Of a DNA stretch of 64,000 bases, positions 25,455-37,061 are shown one piece after another. Below the pieces are notes generated by a model that made no database searches, was not told the origin of the DNA, and saw nothing but the letters and a program-made list of their open reading frames with translations. The stretch's first letter is position 1; each line of letters opens with the position of its first letter. Origin of the DNA: Hibiscus mutabilis (taxonomy: Eukaryota; Streptophyta; Magnoliopsida; Malvales; Malvaceae); the NCBI GenBank assembly GCA_019671005.1, contig CM033712.1, positions 73,172,479 through 73,236,478 of the forward strand, written 5' to 3'. The translations under genes were made by a program, and so were the position numbers.

Positions 25455-26590
25455 AGGGATGTCAATTGGGCAAGATGGTGCGAAGGATATTCTTTCCACA
25501 TCCATTCTCGTTAAGAATTTTCATCTTTATCCATGCCCTACGACCCTTTGCAAATACAAAATCTAAAATCATCTCTGCCCCACAAACCGCAAGACTAAAA
25601 CCATCTCCGTCCCATTACCCACGTAGATCCTAAGACCCAACTAATCCCCTATTTACCCGTCCCGTAACCCTTTCATATAATATTTTTATAACTATTAGTT
25701 AAAAATATAAATCAAATTTGTTATAAAAAAGTATAAAATACTCATCATTCGGACTCCCACCATATAGTGAAATTATTCTAATTGTCACAAATTTTAAAAA
25801 AATAATAATATACGAAATTAAAATTGTACAACAAAAAAGTTTGGACTAAAAAGATACTAAAGTCTATTGCAAAGGATCGAAAATAGCACAAATAACATGT
25901 AAAATAATATTACAATTGCATAACAAATAAACATTATAGAAAGAACTAAAAAAACATAACAATTAAAAAACAACCTTAAAAAAATAAGAACAAATACCGA
26001 TAGAATCTAAATAACATACAATATTAGGAAAATAAAATTAAAAAAGTAAAAGAATAACATATATATGGTGAGGACTAAAGAGAAGAAAAAAACCTTAAAA
26101 AGAAGGCATAACAACAGACAACAATAAAGAATAAACTAATAAACATAATAAATGTTATATATATAAAAAAATTATAAAGATTTTAAGATAAGTCAATGTA
26201 AATTATTTTAAATTTGACTCTAATTCAAATTAATATATTAAAAATATTTATAAATTTGATACGATGAATTTCAAACCCAATTATATACATATATTTATTG
26301 AATTTTTTATTAATATCTAAAGAAAAAGTCAATATAAATTATCTTAAATTTGACTATGATCCAAACTGGTATTGTATTTTTAATAACATTTATAATAACA
26401 TTTTATAAGATCTGTTGGGGCGAGTGGGGACGATGCGGGGCGGGTGGGGATGATGTGAGGTGGGTGGAGATGATGCGAGGCGGGTGGGGATGAGACGGGT
26501 ACATAGACATATTCACGCCTTCCCCACCACCCACGACGAGTCTAATTTTTATCTTCATCTCCACCCCATAATATATCACGATGAATTCAA
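25455..26590. mobile_element. hAT-like insertion in the copia interior (ends unclear)
   Basis: It starts tagggatgtcaattgggc, a typical hAT MITE terminus, and holds CCC/GGG-rich subterminal sequence on each side. These include a degenerate 21-bp repeat ggcgggtggggatgatgcg at 26414-26500. A clean right inverted repeat and an 8-bp duplication were not found. Confidence 0.4.
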
Positions 26591-26802
26591 GAGAAGGGTG
26601 ATTGCACTTGAGGTTATTGCAACATAAATTCAAATAGGGTTAATTACCGAATAACTGAAATCGAGAATTAAAATAAAATAAAATTTGATCAAAACCCTGA
26701 ACATAACAAATTCTAAATCATATGAAACATCAAAATACTAAAGTGTTCATATGAATCAATCGAGAATATAAAGAATATAAATTATTCTTAATGATTCGAC
26801 AT

Positions 26803-26822
26803 GATGAGGCTAAGATATCACT
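26803..26822 (-). other. decayed copia PBS
   Basis: Read on minus next to the 5' LTR, tgatatcttagcc resembles tggtatcagagcc (initiator Met tRNA) at 10 of 13 positions. Confidence 0.6.
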
Positions 26823-27300
26823 TGTTAAAACCAAATTATAAATTAATATAAATTCTAAACCCAAGATCTATCATGTCAAATCATCAAGAACAATCAATTG
26901 AATAATTGAATGCGAAAGCGTACCTGAATATATTTGTAAACTAAAAACCTTAATTTTTTTTTATGAAGATCGTCTAAAAGATGGTTGTGATCTTCCAAGA
27001 AGATAGGTTAGCTCTTGCCGTAAAAACTCTCTGACGGGTACAAGAGTAATACAAGTTAACTTATTTCTTGGGGACCACTACCTCTTTATATAGTTGATTA
27101 TTAAATCAACTATTAAATATTTATAACTCTGCCCCTCATTGAATTATAAATATATCTTACGGTATCTACACTTTTATTTTCATGACACTTTAATACCCAT
27201 GACATGCCTAACATAATTGGTCATTTAATTTTATGTCATACTTTATAATAGCATCATACATTATATATATGTGCTCACAATTGCTGAATTTAATCCAACA
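26823..27300 (-). repeat. copia 5' LTR (478 bp)
   Basis: On + it starts tgttaaaacc and ends aatccaaca. It is the partner of 20349-20825, with only scattered substitutions and short indels. Confidence 0.92.
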
Positions 27301-27305
27301 TAGCT

Positions 27306-27740
27306 GGTGTGTATTTTCAGCATTGTTTGTTGGGGTGGTTTTGTTTGGAACCAAGCACAGTCAAGGTTTCCTCGGATCTTCTCTCTTGCCATGATATAGG
27401 TTTTTATTGGTGAGGTGCTAATAGTTTTGGATGGTTGATGTCATCCTTGTTCTGCTAAATTGAATTTACATGGTAAGGTGTTATGCAACCAGTTAAGTGT
27501 TGTATGTTCTAATGTTTCCTTTGAGGCTTTTTTCTATTCAGGGTTGTGGAAATTTTGTAAGGTGTATGTCATAGGTGTTGGAGTGTATTTTAATGTTTTC
27601 CTATGCGTTTTGTCCTTATTGTATCTTCAATTACCATCATACGCTCTTTTTTCACTTTCAGTATGGTAAAAAGGTTTTTTAACGAGGCATACGGATTTAT
27701 CAATAAAAATCATACGTTGCCGAGCAAAAGAAAAAAAAAA
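27306..27740 (+). mobile_element. LINE 3' UTR and poly(A)-type end
   Basis: This continues the LINE split by the copia element. It is GT-rich sequence ending ttttttaacgaggcatacgg, then cgttgccgagcaaaag and an A-run. The end matches 17800-17870. Between ORF1 (ending about 20343) and here there is no ORF2. Confidence 0.65.
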
Positions 27741-28937
27741 GCTTCATCTTTTTAGTTCTAGCCTTACAAAAAGTTAGCTTATGGCTGAACTAATAAAACT
27801 GTTATTGTATACCCAACATCAATAAAAGAACAAAATAAGAAAAACCAAAGGAGAATATAAGTAAACTTAAGAGTAATCCTTCTTTAGTCTTAGTCGTTAC
27901 CTTTAGAACGTAGATCAATTCAGAGACCTTGCCAGATATGAATTCTGGTGCTACTTTCGTGACTTGGACAATGATAAAACGTTGATAGTTTGAGTTCGAT
28001 TTAAACCAATATTCTAAAAATTAGATTGGAAGTCGAAACGGTCATACCTTTGATTTTCAGTTCAACTAGTTAATCTATTGATTATTGATCTAATTACTTT
28101 GATTAGTCAGATTTTGACATCACTGATCCAAATCTAACCGGATCTATATAGCAAATTTCACAGATTCAAATACAGTGTCCTTCAACAAAGATTTCCCATC
28201 TTCATGGTCCATGTGATTTGTTCTAAAATATTTATTTTATTGTTTCAAATGTGTATTTTATTTAATTATTTTGAAAAAATAAAAAAATAATTAAGAATCA
28301 CGTTTACTTAAAATAGGTTATCATCCAATAATGATTGTAAGATTGTCCACTTCCACATAAGATTTCCCAATCTTCATGATCCATGTGATTTGTACAAAAT
28401 TATTTATTTTATTGCTTCACTTGCGTCTTTTGTTCAATTATTTTTTAAAGAACTTCTCGTTTATTAAACAAGACACATTCAATTCATTTATGTTTGTTTA
28501 AAGTTCATACGAAGCTCGTTATTAGATTATTGTATAATTAATAATTTTATCATAGTTTAGAAGTTTGTTATTTATTTATGGTCTAATTATTAATATTTAT
28601 GTATGATTATTTTTAACTGAAAATAAGAATTAATAAATTTATTTACAATTTGTTTGTTTATTATTCAATTATGTGTTCGTTAACATATACATTTAATGAA
28701 CTAACTCAAACATACATAGTTTTACATTGATGATCCCAGACCTATAATAGTTTTAAATAAGCAAACACATCTATAGTCTTGAAATTATTACGGAACACAA
28801 ACCAAACACAAACAAAATTAGAAAAGATTACAAACGAATATACGCATTGATTTGTTTATTCAAACTCGTTGATGAATATTAAATACTCATTGTATATGCC
28901 CCGGTTATGGTTAACCTTGCACCTCTAAGCACGTTGG
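27741..28937. repeat. non-coding stretch with dispersed repeat copies
   Basis: No coding sequence. 28012-28285 reads aaacggtcatacctttgatt, ttgatctaatta, and gtgtccttcaacaaag with gatttcccatcttcatgg. The same block recurs at 34370-34600, and its second half recurs locally at 28335-28445. The family is unknown to me. The rest is AT-rich with nothing recognised. Confidence 0.6.
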
Positions 28938-28945
28938 GTTGAATA

Positions 28946-30138
28946 TAGGGGTGGCAACGGGGCGGATCAGGGACGGTTTTGCATTCCCCACTTCGTCCCC
29001 AACACTTGCGTGTACGGTTTCGAGGAATTTCTATTAAATTTTTTGGGGATTTTTTCGGCCCCATATTCATCCCTTACAGATCTCCGTAGTTTCGGTTAAT
29101 CTTCATACCAAAAAAATAAACATAACTTGATACATTAAAACAAATGTCCAACATTAAATCTCCAAAATTACAAACATAAAAGATAAATTTACTTTTACCA
29201 AACAACAAACAAATCATTGCAAAACTATAAAACATGACTTAAATATTACCATTGAAATATAGCAGTCTGCACTAGCTTTAAAAGAAAATATGTGACTAAT
29301 AATCTATAGTTCTAAATCATGATCTGTTTGTTCTAAAAAGAACTAGATTTGATAATCTTTTCAACCATATAAATTACCTCTTCTAATTTTACTCGTACGA
29401 TTTATGATGAATTTCTAAATTCATTGTTATTGTTGTTTTTAGAAACAATTTGTTGTCTTTTCTTTTGACCTTTGCTCACTCAAAAATTAATAATTCCTAA
29501 TATATAATTCGAAATCAAGAACCGTTTGTTTTAAACGAATCTAGACTTTCGTATGATTATACAAATATAAGTCCCACTTCCTAATTTATCTCGTAGAATT
29601 TTTGGTGATTTTTCAAAGTCATTGCTAAAACTTTTTTTAAGAAATCTGCTGCCAAATTTTTATGACCTTTCAACATTCACATATTCACATCATTTAGGAT
29701 GTATATATAAATCGACCACCGCGTATTTTAAACAAAACTAGACTAAATCACGTTTGCAACAATGTATAGACAGCATTCTAATTATTTTTATAGAATTTAC
29801 GAAGAATTTTTAAACTTACTTCAGCCGGCCATACTCAGGTGAAAATAGATTTTTTGATGAAAAATAGGTAAATTATCCCTCTGGCCATCAAACTTTGTAA
29901 AATATCAGGATCTATGCGGATTTTTTTCTGGATCACACGGTAATTTATACGGGTACGGTTCGGTTATCCCCACGGTTCGGATATAGCAATCCTAGTCCTC
30001 ATCCCTATTTGAGCTTCGGTTATAAAACTTCCCTCATCCCGTCCCCGTCCCCGTAGGTGAAGATTTCAGTTATTTTCCATGTCCATTGGTTCGGATCTCC
30101 ACGATTTTTGGTTATTCCCCGTCCGATTGCCACTCCTA
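28946..30138. mobile_element. non-autonomous hAT element, 1193 bp, upstream of the acyltransferase
   Basis: The termini taggggtggcaacggggcgg and (reverse complement of the right end) taggagtggcaatcggacgg are inverted repeats. The 8-bp target duplications are gttgaata (28938-28945) and gtcgaata (30139-30146), one mismatch. No transposase is seen. The right end lies 120 bp before the TATA box of the BAHD gene. Confidence 0.85.
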
Positions 30139-30257
30139 GTCGAATAAATCAATAAACAGATCACAAAATATCACAATGACAGCGTTGGGTTATCTGTTTA
30201 TTCTTTGTTTATTGGCAAAGCATAAGTTCTGAAAGCAAGCATTGACTTAGCAAAGCT

Positions 30258-30265
30258 TATAAATA
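30258..30265 (+). promoter_or_regulatory. TATA box of the BAHD gene
   Basis: TATAAATA lies 89 bp upstream of the ATG at 30347. It predicts a transcript start near 30290, so the in-frame ATG at 30278 is probably not transcribed; this favours the 30347 start. Confidence 0.6.
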
Positions 30266-30346
30266 CAGAACAGCTCAATGCTAGTTTTCATCATCTTAAC
30301 CAGTCAAAGAAGAAAATCTGTTTTTTTCCTTCGAAATTCGATTGAG

Positions 30347-31702
30347 ATGGAAGTTTGTATTACTTCAAAGGAAATGGTTAAGCCATCTTCCGAGGAAGTT
30401 TATCTTCGGAAACCATTTTCGTTATCATTGTTCGATCAGTTCTTCCCTCCATGTTATGTACCACTCATGTACTTTTACACCAAACAGAATGGTTCCCATT
30501 TAGACACTGTCCAAACCTTGGCCGGGTTAAAGAAATCGTTTTCCAAAGCTTTGAATCAGTATTATCCTTTGTCCGGTCGGACAATCAACAACCTCTGCAT
30601 CGGTTCCTACGACAAAGGAGTGCCATATGTTGAAGCCAGGGTCAAAGGCTGCTTGGCTGATTGTATTGCACAAACGGAGAAAGAGTGGGTGAACAAGTTG
30701 CTTCCAAGCCAAACCTGCTGTATTATTCCAACTTCAACTTCTCCCCAATTATCTATTCAAATCAACGTCTTCGATTGCGGCGGGATTGCCATTGTCATGT
30801 GCGTTTCCCACAAGGTCGTCGATGCGACAACGGCTTCGGCTTTCATGAAAAGTTGGGCAGCTTTCAATCGAGACTCCAATGGAGAAATACCTAATCCTGA
30901 TATGCTTGACATAGGATCCCGTTTGTTCCCTCCACTGGAGTCAATCCCGCAAAATTACTTATCTTCAATGGAAAGCCTTTTGCTCAAAGAAGGTTGGCGC
31001 ACGACAAGGAGATTCGTGTTTAACGATAATGCAATAAGCGCTCTGAAGTTCCAATCCAAAAGCAAACGTTTCGAGCATCCAACTCGAATAGTAGTTCTTA
31101 TTGCATATCTATGGAAATATGCTATGTTGGCTTCTAGAGTCGCATCAGGACGTTCGAAACCATCAATCTTAACTCAAGCGGTTAATCTACGATCGAGACT
31201 GAAGCCGAGATTACCCCAATATACAATAGGGAATCTACTTGGCACTGTGGTTTCGACATACAACTCGGCCGATAGGGACATAGAGTTAGACCACTTGGCC
31301 TATTTGGTAAGAGATGCAATAGACATTTTCAACGATCAAATTTCCCGTTTACAGAGTGGGGATGTGATGAAATTCATGACCGATCGATACAATCCGGTTA
31401 TAGATATTGCCGCACAAGGCGAATTCGATATTTTCGGTTGCACCAGTTGGTTGAACACTCTGGATGGAAACTTGGTTGATTTCGGATGGGGAGAGCCAAC
31501 GTCATTGAGTGTGTGGAGGAGTGAGACTCGCTATTATTCGTTTTCCGATACCTTTATTTTAAAAGAGAACCGGACGGTTAAAGGCATTGAAGCAGTGATT
31601 ACTTTAGATGCAAAAACAATGGATGTTTTGGAACACAACTCTGAGTTTCTCGCATTTGTTTCTCCGGTTTCAGGTCCTTACCACAACAAAAGTAAGGTTT
31701 AG
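30347..31702 (+). CDS. BAHD acyltransferase (vinorine synthase-like), intact, single exon
   Basis: A 451-residue protein, the usual BAHD length. These enzymes move an acyl group from acyl-CoA to a hydroxyl or amine of a plant specialised metabolite, in the cytosol. The catalytic HxxxD motif is HKVVD (155-159); the His is the general base. The structural DFGWG motif is intact (378-382), and the family motif YPLSGR is at 73-78. The start MEVCITSKEMVKPSSE resembles the vinorine synthase/alcohol acyltransferase clade (clade III, from memory). The acceptor cannot be told from sequence. The frame is open 69 bases further upstream, but the TATA position and family alignment favour this ATG. No intron is needed. 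This is the only intact cellular gene in the window, in a bed of transposons, so expression may be low or silenced; it could also be a recent duplicate. Confidence 0.93.
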   Translation: MEVCITSKEMVKPSSEEVYLRKPFSLSLFDQFFPPCYVPLMYFYTKQNGSHLDTVQTLAGLKKSFSKALNQYYPLSGRTINNLCIGSYDKGVPYVEARVKGCLADCIAQTEKEWVNKLLPSQTCCIIPTSTSPQLSIQINVFDCGGIAIVMCVSHKVVDATTASAFMKSWAAFNRDSNGEIPNPDMLDIGSRLFPPLESIPQNYLSSMESLLLKEGWRTTRRFVFNDNAISALKFQSKSKRFEHPTRIVVLIAYLWKYAMLASRVASGRSKPSILTQAVNLRSRLKPRLPQYTIGNLLGTVVSTYNSADRDIELDHLAYLVRDAIDIFNDQISRLQSGDVMKFMTDRYNPVIDIAAQGEFDIFGCTSWLNTLDGNLVDFGWGEPTSLSVWRSETRYYSFSDTFILKENRTVKGIEAVITLDAKTMDVLEHNSEFLAFVSPVSGPYHNKSKV

Positions 31703-31799
31703 AAATAATTATAATCAATCAAAAATTCTTCCTTATCTTCGCTATATTTTCATATATGTGTTTGTGATTTATGTTCAGAATTTGTGTGTCTGCTTTTTC

Positions 31800-31805
31800 A
31801 ATAAA
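31800..31805 (+). terminator. poly(A) signal of the BAHD gene
   Basis: AATAAA lies 98 bp after the stop codon, in T-rich sequence. Confidence 0.5.
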
Positions 31806-32453
31806 CCTGCAAATTTCCTCATGTCAAAGGAAATTTTTATATTTATTTGTCTTTGTATGGCAGATTGGCATGTATTGTTCTTTATATTGATTTTTTTATA
31901 AGTCGACTTTATTTATTATTACAAATAAATCCCAAAGGGACAAAATTAGAGAATGTCATTCTAACGATAAACACCCATTAGATACAAAGATCAAGCGAGA
32001 ACTCGAGCTTGTCTAAACCAACAAACTCTACTGGATTAACCGCGAAATAAATCTCTTCTTGGCCACTACCAACGGTAAAATCAAAAGTACCTTAATGATA
32101 AAAATCTCTGCACAAGTGACTACTTAACTATAGGATTGGTATCAATTTGGTGACTACACTTTTAATTTTGGCAAATTTACCACGTAACTATTTAATTGGT
32201 TCCAATCAAACTACTAACCGATAAAAAACGAAAAGCTGACATGGCTGTTAAATAAAACTGGTATAATTATACATTTAGTCCATGTTATTTATGTAATCCA
32301 TCAATTTAGTTATAATTTTAATTTAATAAAATAAATTAATTATTAAATAAGGTGGAGACACGTGACATCACCTTATTGGAGGATTTTAGATATTTATATT
32401 TATTTAATAAATTTATTTTCTACCTCCAATCAAGTTGTGACACAACTTTGAGG

Positions 32454-32508
32454 GGAATCAAACCCCATGCCTGGTTGTTGTAAAAGGCGCACTCTTGCCA
32501 CTAGGCCA
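32454..32508 (-). other. tRNA-like module in the left foldback arm
   Basis: Read on minus, TGGCCTAGTGG (32498-32508) is a perfect box A and GGTTTGATTCC (32454-32464) is box B with one mismatch. Their spacing is tRNA-like, but no cloverleaf or mature tRNA is evident. Confidence 0.55.
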
Positions 32509-33124
32509 AGCTCAGTTTTATGAAATGTAATACAACATTTAATATATATTTTAGTTGGATGTTAATAACAGGAAAAAGGAAATAAATGTAGATTAAGGTA
32601 ACTCCAACATGACACGTTTATGATGCATAAAAATATTTAAACCAATGAAATAAATCTAATAATTACGGTGAACAACATTTGTATATATTTTAAATTATAT
32701 TTAGTGTACGATTTAAAATAAAAATAGATATTTTATATTTTTAAACTAAATTTAATATATTTTTTATTTTCCACATTTATTTTCATAATTTCACATATAT
32801 GACCATTCAATTAATTTTTTAACTTAATTAATAATTTTAATATTTATTAAAAATTAATTATTATATATATATATGAAATATATTAAAAATTAAAAAAATT
32901 AAAATTATATTTAATTCATTTTTGAATCCAAACTCACGAACTTAATTCAAATATACAAAATAGTGTTAATTTTAATTTAATTATTAAATTTATTTCATTA
33001 GTTTAAATATTTTTATGCATTCTAAGTGTGTCATGAGTTGCCTTAATCTACATTTATTTCCTTTTTCCTTTCATTAACAGTTAACTAAAATATATACTAA
33101 ATGTTTGTATTCCATATCATAAAA

Positions 33125-33170
33125 TTGAGCTTGGCCCAAAACAACCAGGCAGGGGTTCAATTCCCCTCAA
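33125..33170 (+). other. tRNA-like module in the right foldback arm (box A decayed)
   Basis: GGTTCAATTCC (33154-33164) is a box B match. The box A region is shortened to ttggcccaaaac. It is the mirror of the module at 32454-32508. Confidence 0.5.
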
Positions 33171-33755
33171 AGCCATGCCTCACTCATTTATTTTCTTTCT
33201 CCAATCAAGTGACACGTGTCACAACCTGATTGGAGGTGAAAAATAAATTTATTAAATTAAATATAAATAGCTAAAGTCTTCCAATAATGTGGTGCCACAT
33301 GTCACCACCTTATTCAATAATTAATTTATTTTATTAAATTAAATCTAGGACTAAATTGATAGATTAAGTAAATAACAGGGATTAAATATGGAATTATATC
33401 AATTTTATTTAACAACCACATCAGCCTTTCCGTTTTTTAACGGTTGGTAGCTTAATTGGAACCAATTTAATAGTTATGTGGTAAATTTGCCAAAATTAAA
33501 AGTATAGTGGTCAAATTGACACCAACCCCATAGTTAAGTGGTCATCTGTGTAGTTTACCCTTTAAAATTTATATTAGATGTCGACAATGGGCGGTTCAAA
33601 GATTTAAGGGCAATTTACTAAAATGAGACCTTTAATTTATAATATGAAAGAGATATAAGTTTTTTTTTCAAATAAAGTCCTCTTAATACAAAAATATTAG
33701 ATTAACTCTCTTGATCAATATAAAAATTACTCACAAACATCTACAAACCTAATAT

Positions 33756-33936
33756 TTAGGCTTTAAAAGAGTTGTCCTTCTTTGATATTTCGAAGCAAAA
33801 ATCTACAAAGTCTTTAATATCAACTTCTTCCAAAAGACTACTTTCGATTGCCATCTTTATAAGTTCATTTAGCCTTTTTTGCAACATAGTTGTCTGTAAG
33901 CATGACTTCACAAACTTTAATTTTGAAAAACTCTGT
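33756..33936 (-). pseudogene. hAT transposase C-terminal exon remnant (dimerisation domain)
   Basis: The frame ends at 33756 and reads SFSKLKFVKSCLQTTMLQKR, then LNELIKMAIESSLLEEVDI. This matches the hAT dimerisation region of ZMYM1-like plant transposases, where intact copies read RSFSKLKLIK..LRSTM..ERL. A splice acceptor (tttttgcag on minus) lies directly upstream at 33937-33940, as if this were the last exon. No DDE core is found nearby. A sequence like a hAT terminus (gaaccacccctata, 34356-34370) lies to the right. Confidence 0.6.
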
Positions 33937-34369
33937 CTGCAAAAGTAATAGTAATAAAAATAGTCAATAAGGCTATACATGCAACTGTCACATTTGAGAA
34001 ACAATTAAAACGTCATTCAATAAATGTAATCTAATAAATTATTACAATGAGATTTGAGATTAACGTTATCTAATAAATAAAGTTTATCATAATGAAACAA
34101 GAAGCAAAAAATATTATCATATGGCTTGAGCAATCATATTCTACATCTTTTAAGATTAACTTTTAATTGTCATATTTTACTTTTAATCTAGCCTCTAAAA
34201 CAAAATTAATGTAATTGAACCACCCGGTCACAATTAATGCTTTGGATTAATATTTTTTTTAAAAAAAATATTATGTATATAATATATTCGAGAACTCATT
34301 TTGAGACTCTCTTCTTTCGGGAGCCACGTACTGCCGCACCTATTGCACATATCCTGAACCACCCCTATA

Positions 34370-34600
34370 AGTCAAAACGGTCATAACTTCGATTTTCGGT
34401 TCAACCAGTTAATCTACTGATTATTGATCTAATTAGTTTTATTTCCGATCTATCTCAGAAACAACTTTGATTAAATTCATCGATTCAAATATAGTGTCCT
34501 TCAACAAAGATTTCCCATCTTCATGATCAATGTGATTTGTACTAAAATATTTATTCTATTGTTTAAAGGTATATTTCTTTCAATTATTTTGAAAAAAATA
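34370..34600. repeat. second copy of the 28012-28285 dispersed repeat
   Basis: Landmarks aaaacggtcataacttcg, gattattgatctaatta and gtgtccttcaacaaag occur in the same order and strand as at 28012-28285. Confidence 0.7.
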
Positions 34601-34664
34601 AAGTTTAGAAATAGTCACTAAAATTTATTAATTATTCAATTTGATAACTAAACTTTTAATTTTT

Positions 34665-36250
34665 TGTTTAAAAAATAGAATTTTATTAATAAGGATGAAT
34701 AAGACATTTTAGCCTTCGGATGTAAGTCTCATTAAAAATCTCCCTAACCTAAATGGAGAAAAAAAATACTGCACAGTCAGGATACAAAACGCCCAACAAG
34801 CAAAATCACCCCGGGCAATCCAATACAACACCCCACCACAACAATACACTGATAATCCAAACAACACCAGATAGCAAATCACTTACAAGTGACCCAGATA
34901 GCTAAAAGAAACAATTATCATCAACACATCAAGACTATACCTTACAGTCCTTTTATCAACATCAAAGTTGGGACCCTCCCCTCACCACCAAGCTTTGAAC
35001 ATGCTATTTCGATGGATGCCGTCCTTTGCAAGGCAGTCTGCCAAGACATTGTTACATCTAGGAGTATGGACAAACTGCACATCTCCAATAAGTTTTGATA
35101 GGCGATCTATCTCCAAGAAAACTGACCACCATCTCCAAGGTCTTTCTAAAGCATTTGAGACCCAATTCAAGGCAATTTTTGAATCCAATTCAACCAGTAA
35201 AAAAGCCTTACTGATCCACCCAGCATCAACAAACACCTACAACGCCTGTTTAATTGCAACTGATTCTGCAAAATCTGCCCCGATTCCTTCCACTGGACCT
35301 GAAAAGATGGCTCGAATCACCCCATCCTCAGTTCGTAGTACTCCACCACACCCCGCAACTCCTTCTTTAGCAGCCCCGTCCACATTGAACTTCGCCGTAC
35401 CAGATTTCAGGGGTTGCCAACCAGAACAAATCTGCGGTATTGATGGTCATATACCCGTAGCAGCTCTCGGATTTTCCCACCATTCATCCAAGCATGGAAT
35501 CCACTCATCTTTTGATGCTTTAATCCAAAATAACGCACGGAGTTTGGTAAGGGGAACAACAACTCCTTTAAGCTAACATTCTTCTCTTGAAAGATGATTT
35601 CGTTTCTTGCCAACCAAATGCTCCAACGTGCAGTACTGACTGAGATTAGCCATAGACTCTTAGCAACTCCTGTCAAAGAAATATTAAAGCTAAATTCAAA
35701 AAAGCTTTGAACATCAGGTTGCCTAACCCAGCTAACACCCCACCATTGGCAAAACTGTTTCCAAAAATAGTTCACGAAATTACATCCCACCAATAGATGG
35801 AAAGTATCCTCAACAGCAGCCTTGCACCAGCAACAAAGACATTGTGATTCCTCTAACAACACTCCTCTTGTCCTTAAAAAAAGCCTTCTACTGGATCCTG
35901 TCAATCTTAAACATCCAAAGAAAACTTTTTATCTTTGGCGGAACTTTCAATGTCCAAATAAGATCGAAATCAAAGTTTGGCTCGGCAATCCCAACATTTA
36001 CTATATGCTCAGTCAATTTTTTCACCGAGAACTGGCCAGCCTTATCATGGATCCAAATGATCCTATCCGGAAGATCCAAAGGTAGTGCCACCCCCTCTAC
36101 ACAATTCACCAACTCAACCAGCAAACACTTTTCTCTTTCCCATAGCATTCTTGAGAACATATCCTCCCATCTAACCTCTTGAAAACTACCATTCTCAACT
36201 ACCTCGGCTATCACACTTCCCTTATTGTTTGCAACTCTATAAAGCGTGGA
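34665..36250 (-). pseudogene. LINE ORF2 C-terminal part (zf-RVT and RNase H) and 3' end
   Basis: Read on minus from 36250: a linker (..EVRWEDMFSRMLWEREKCLL..PDRIIWIHDKAGQFSV), then a zf-RVT zinc region (CLCCWCKAAVEDTFHLLVGC, 35800-35850). It continues to an RNase H domain whose four acidic positions are all visible: FNVDGAA, the E of FAES, VELDS and NVLADCLAKDGI. One stop and several frame changes break it. The 3' UTR ends near 34665 with the same gggagatttttaatgag motif as the other LINE ends. RNase H removes the RNA strand in retrotransposition. The reverse transcriptase itself is missing: sequence beyond 36250 is the Pack-MULE-like arm. Confidence 0.8.
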
Positions 36251-36896
36251 AAATATCAATTCAGTGATTGTTTCAATGTGGCCATTAAATTTTGTGATTT
36301 GCTTCAATTTGGCCACTGAGCTCTTAACAGACATTAAGAAAGTGACGAGACAGTTAATAAATCTTGTATAATAACACATTTAGTCCTTCACATTTGCACA
36401 TACAAACAATTTAGTCATAATTCAGAAAATAATTATAAATTTAACCCCCCAGTATTTACACATTATTTCAATTTGCCCTTATTTTTAATTAAAAATAATG
36501 TAACCCTAAACCCTAACTTAAAATCCAAAACACTAAACCTAAAAACCCAAATCCATAAGCAAAAAACCAAAAACCTCGAACCTATAAACCCTAAACCTAA
36601 AACACTATACACTAAAACTATAAACCATAAACCTTAAAACCCAAATCCCAAAAGATATTGCTATGTCAACCTCAAAAGGTTTGGAAATTAACTGACCTAC
36701 TAGACACCATAAACACAAAACTGAAAATATTTGTTACGTTGCAAATTTCTTTATGTGTTAATTGAGCATAAGTAGGGTTCTTATTGTGCTTGTTATCTCA
36801 AGTGTGTGAATTTTGCATTCAGCTGATGCTATCTATTGTTATTTTTTATTACTTTATGAAGCAGTGAATGTTAATGTGAAAAATGGTGGTGGCCGC

Positions 36897-37061
36897 TAGG
36901 GGCAGAGCCATATGGGGTGGGGGCCATCCTGCAAGAACTTTTTTTCATCTTTCTCCTCTTAAATAATTTTTTTTAAAATTAATTTATTTATAAATTTACC
37001 TTCCCTTACTTTCAAACATTTATGTTATGGTCTCCAACCTCAAATCCTGACTCCGTCTCTG
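36897..37061. mobile_element. 165-bp hAT-type MITE inside the captured exon
   Basis: It starts taggggcagagcc and ends gactccgtctctg (reverse complement cagagacggagtc). Near-duplicate 8-bp flanks are gtggccgc (36889-36896) and gtggccat (37062-37069), 6 of 8 matching. Without it the codons ..GGC CAT GCT.. read through continuously. Confidence 0.7.

Larger units (their letters stand above)
20349..27300 (-). mobile_element. Ty1/copia element, 6952 bp, inserted in the LINE
   Basis: Two LTRs (20349-20825 and 26823-27300) bound decayed copia coding sequence on the minus strand. Target duplications are tagcg (20344-20348) and tagct (27301-27305), one mismatch. The element has a copia-type polypurine tract and a decayed initiator-Met-type PBS. 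All coding parts are broken, much of the integrase is missing, and an internal duplication and a hAT-like insertion add length. Confidence 0.88.
32095..33558. mobile_element. foldback / Mutator-like element with long inverted arms, about 1.46 kb
   Basis: The arms (about 32095-32690 and 32990-33558) are imperfect reverse complements of each other. Both carry, in order, ccacttaactat, ttaattttggcaaatttacc, tttagtcc..gttattta, a gacacgtg-type palindrome, a tRNA-like module and an AT-rich centre. The right outer end reads gtgtagtttaccc. No transposase is present, and no clean 9-bp target duplication was found. Long arms suggest a MULE or foldback type. Confidence 0.75.

Noticed and set aside
30278..30346. 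Longer N-terminus for the acyltransferase from the upstream ATG
   Set aside because: The predicted transcript start from the TATA box lies just downstream of that ATG, and family proteins start near MEVCITSKEM.
32454..33170. tRNA genes
   Set aside because: Only box A/B-like traces; no cloverleaf, anticodon arm or clean ends were seen, so they are listed as tRNA-like modules only.
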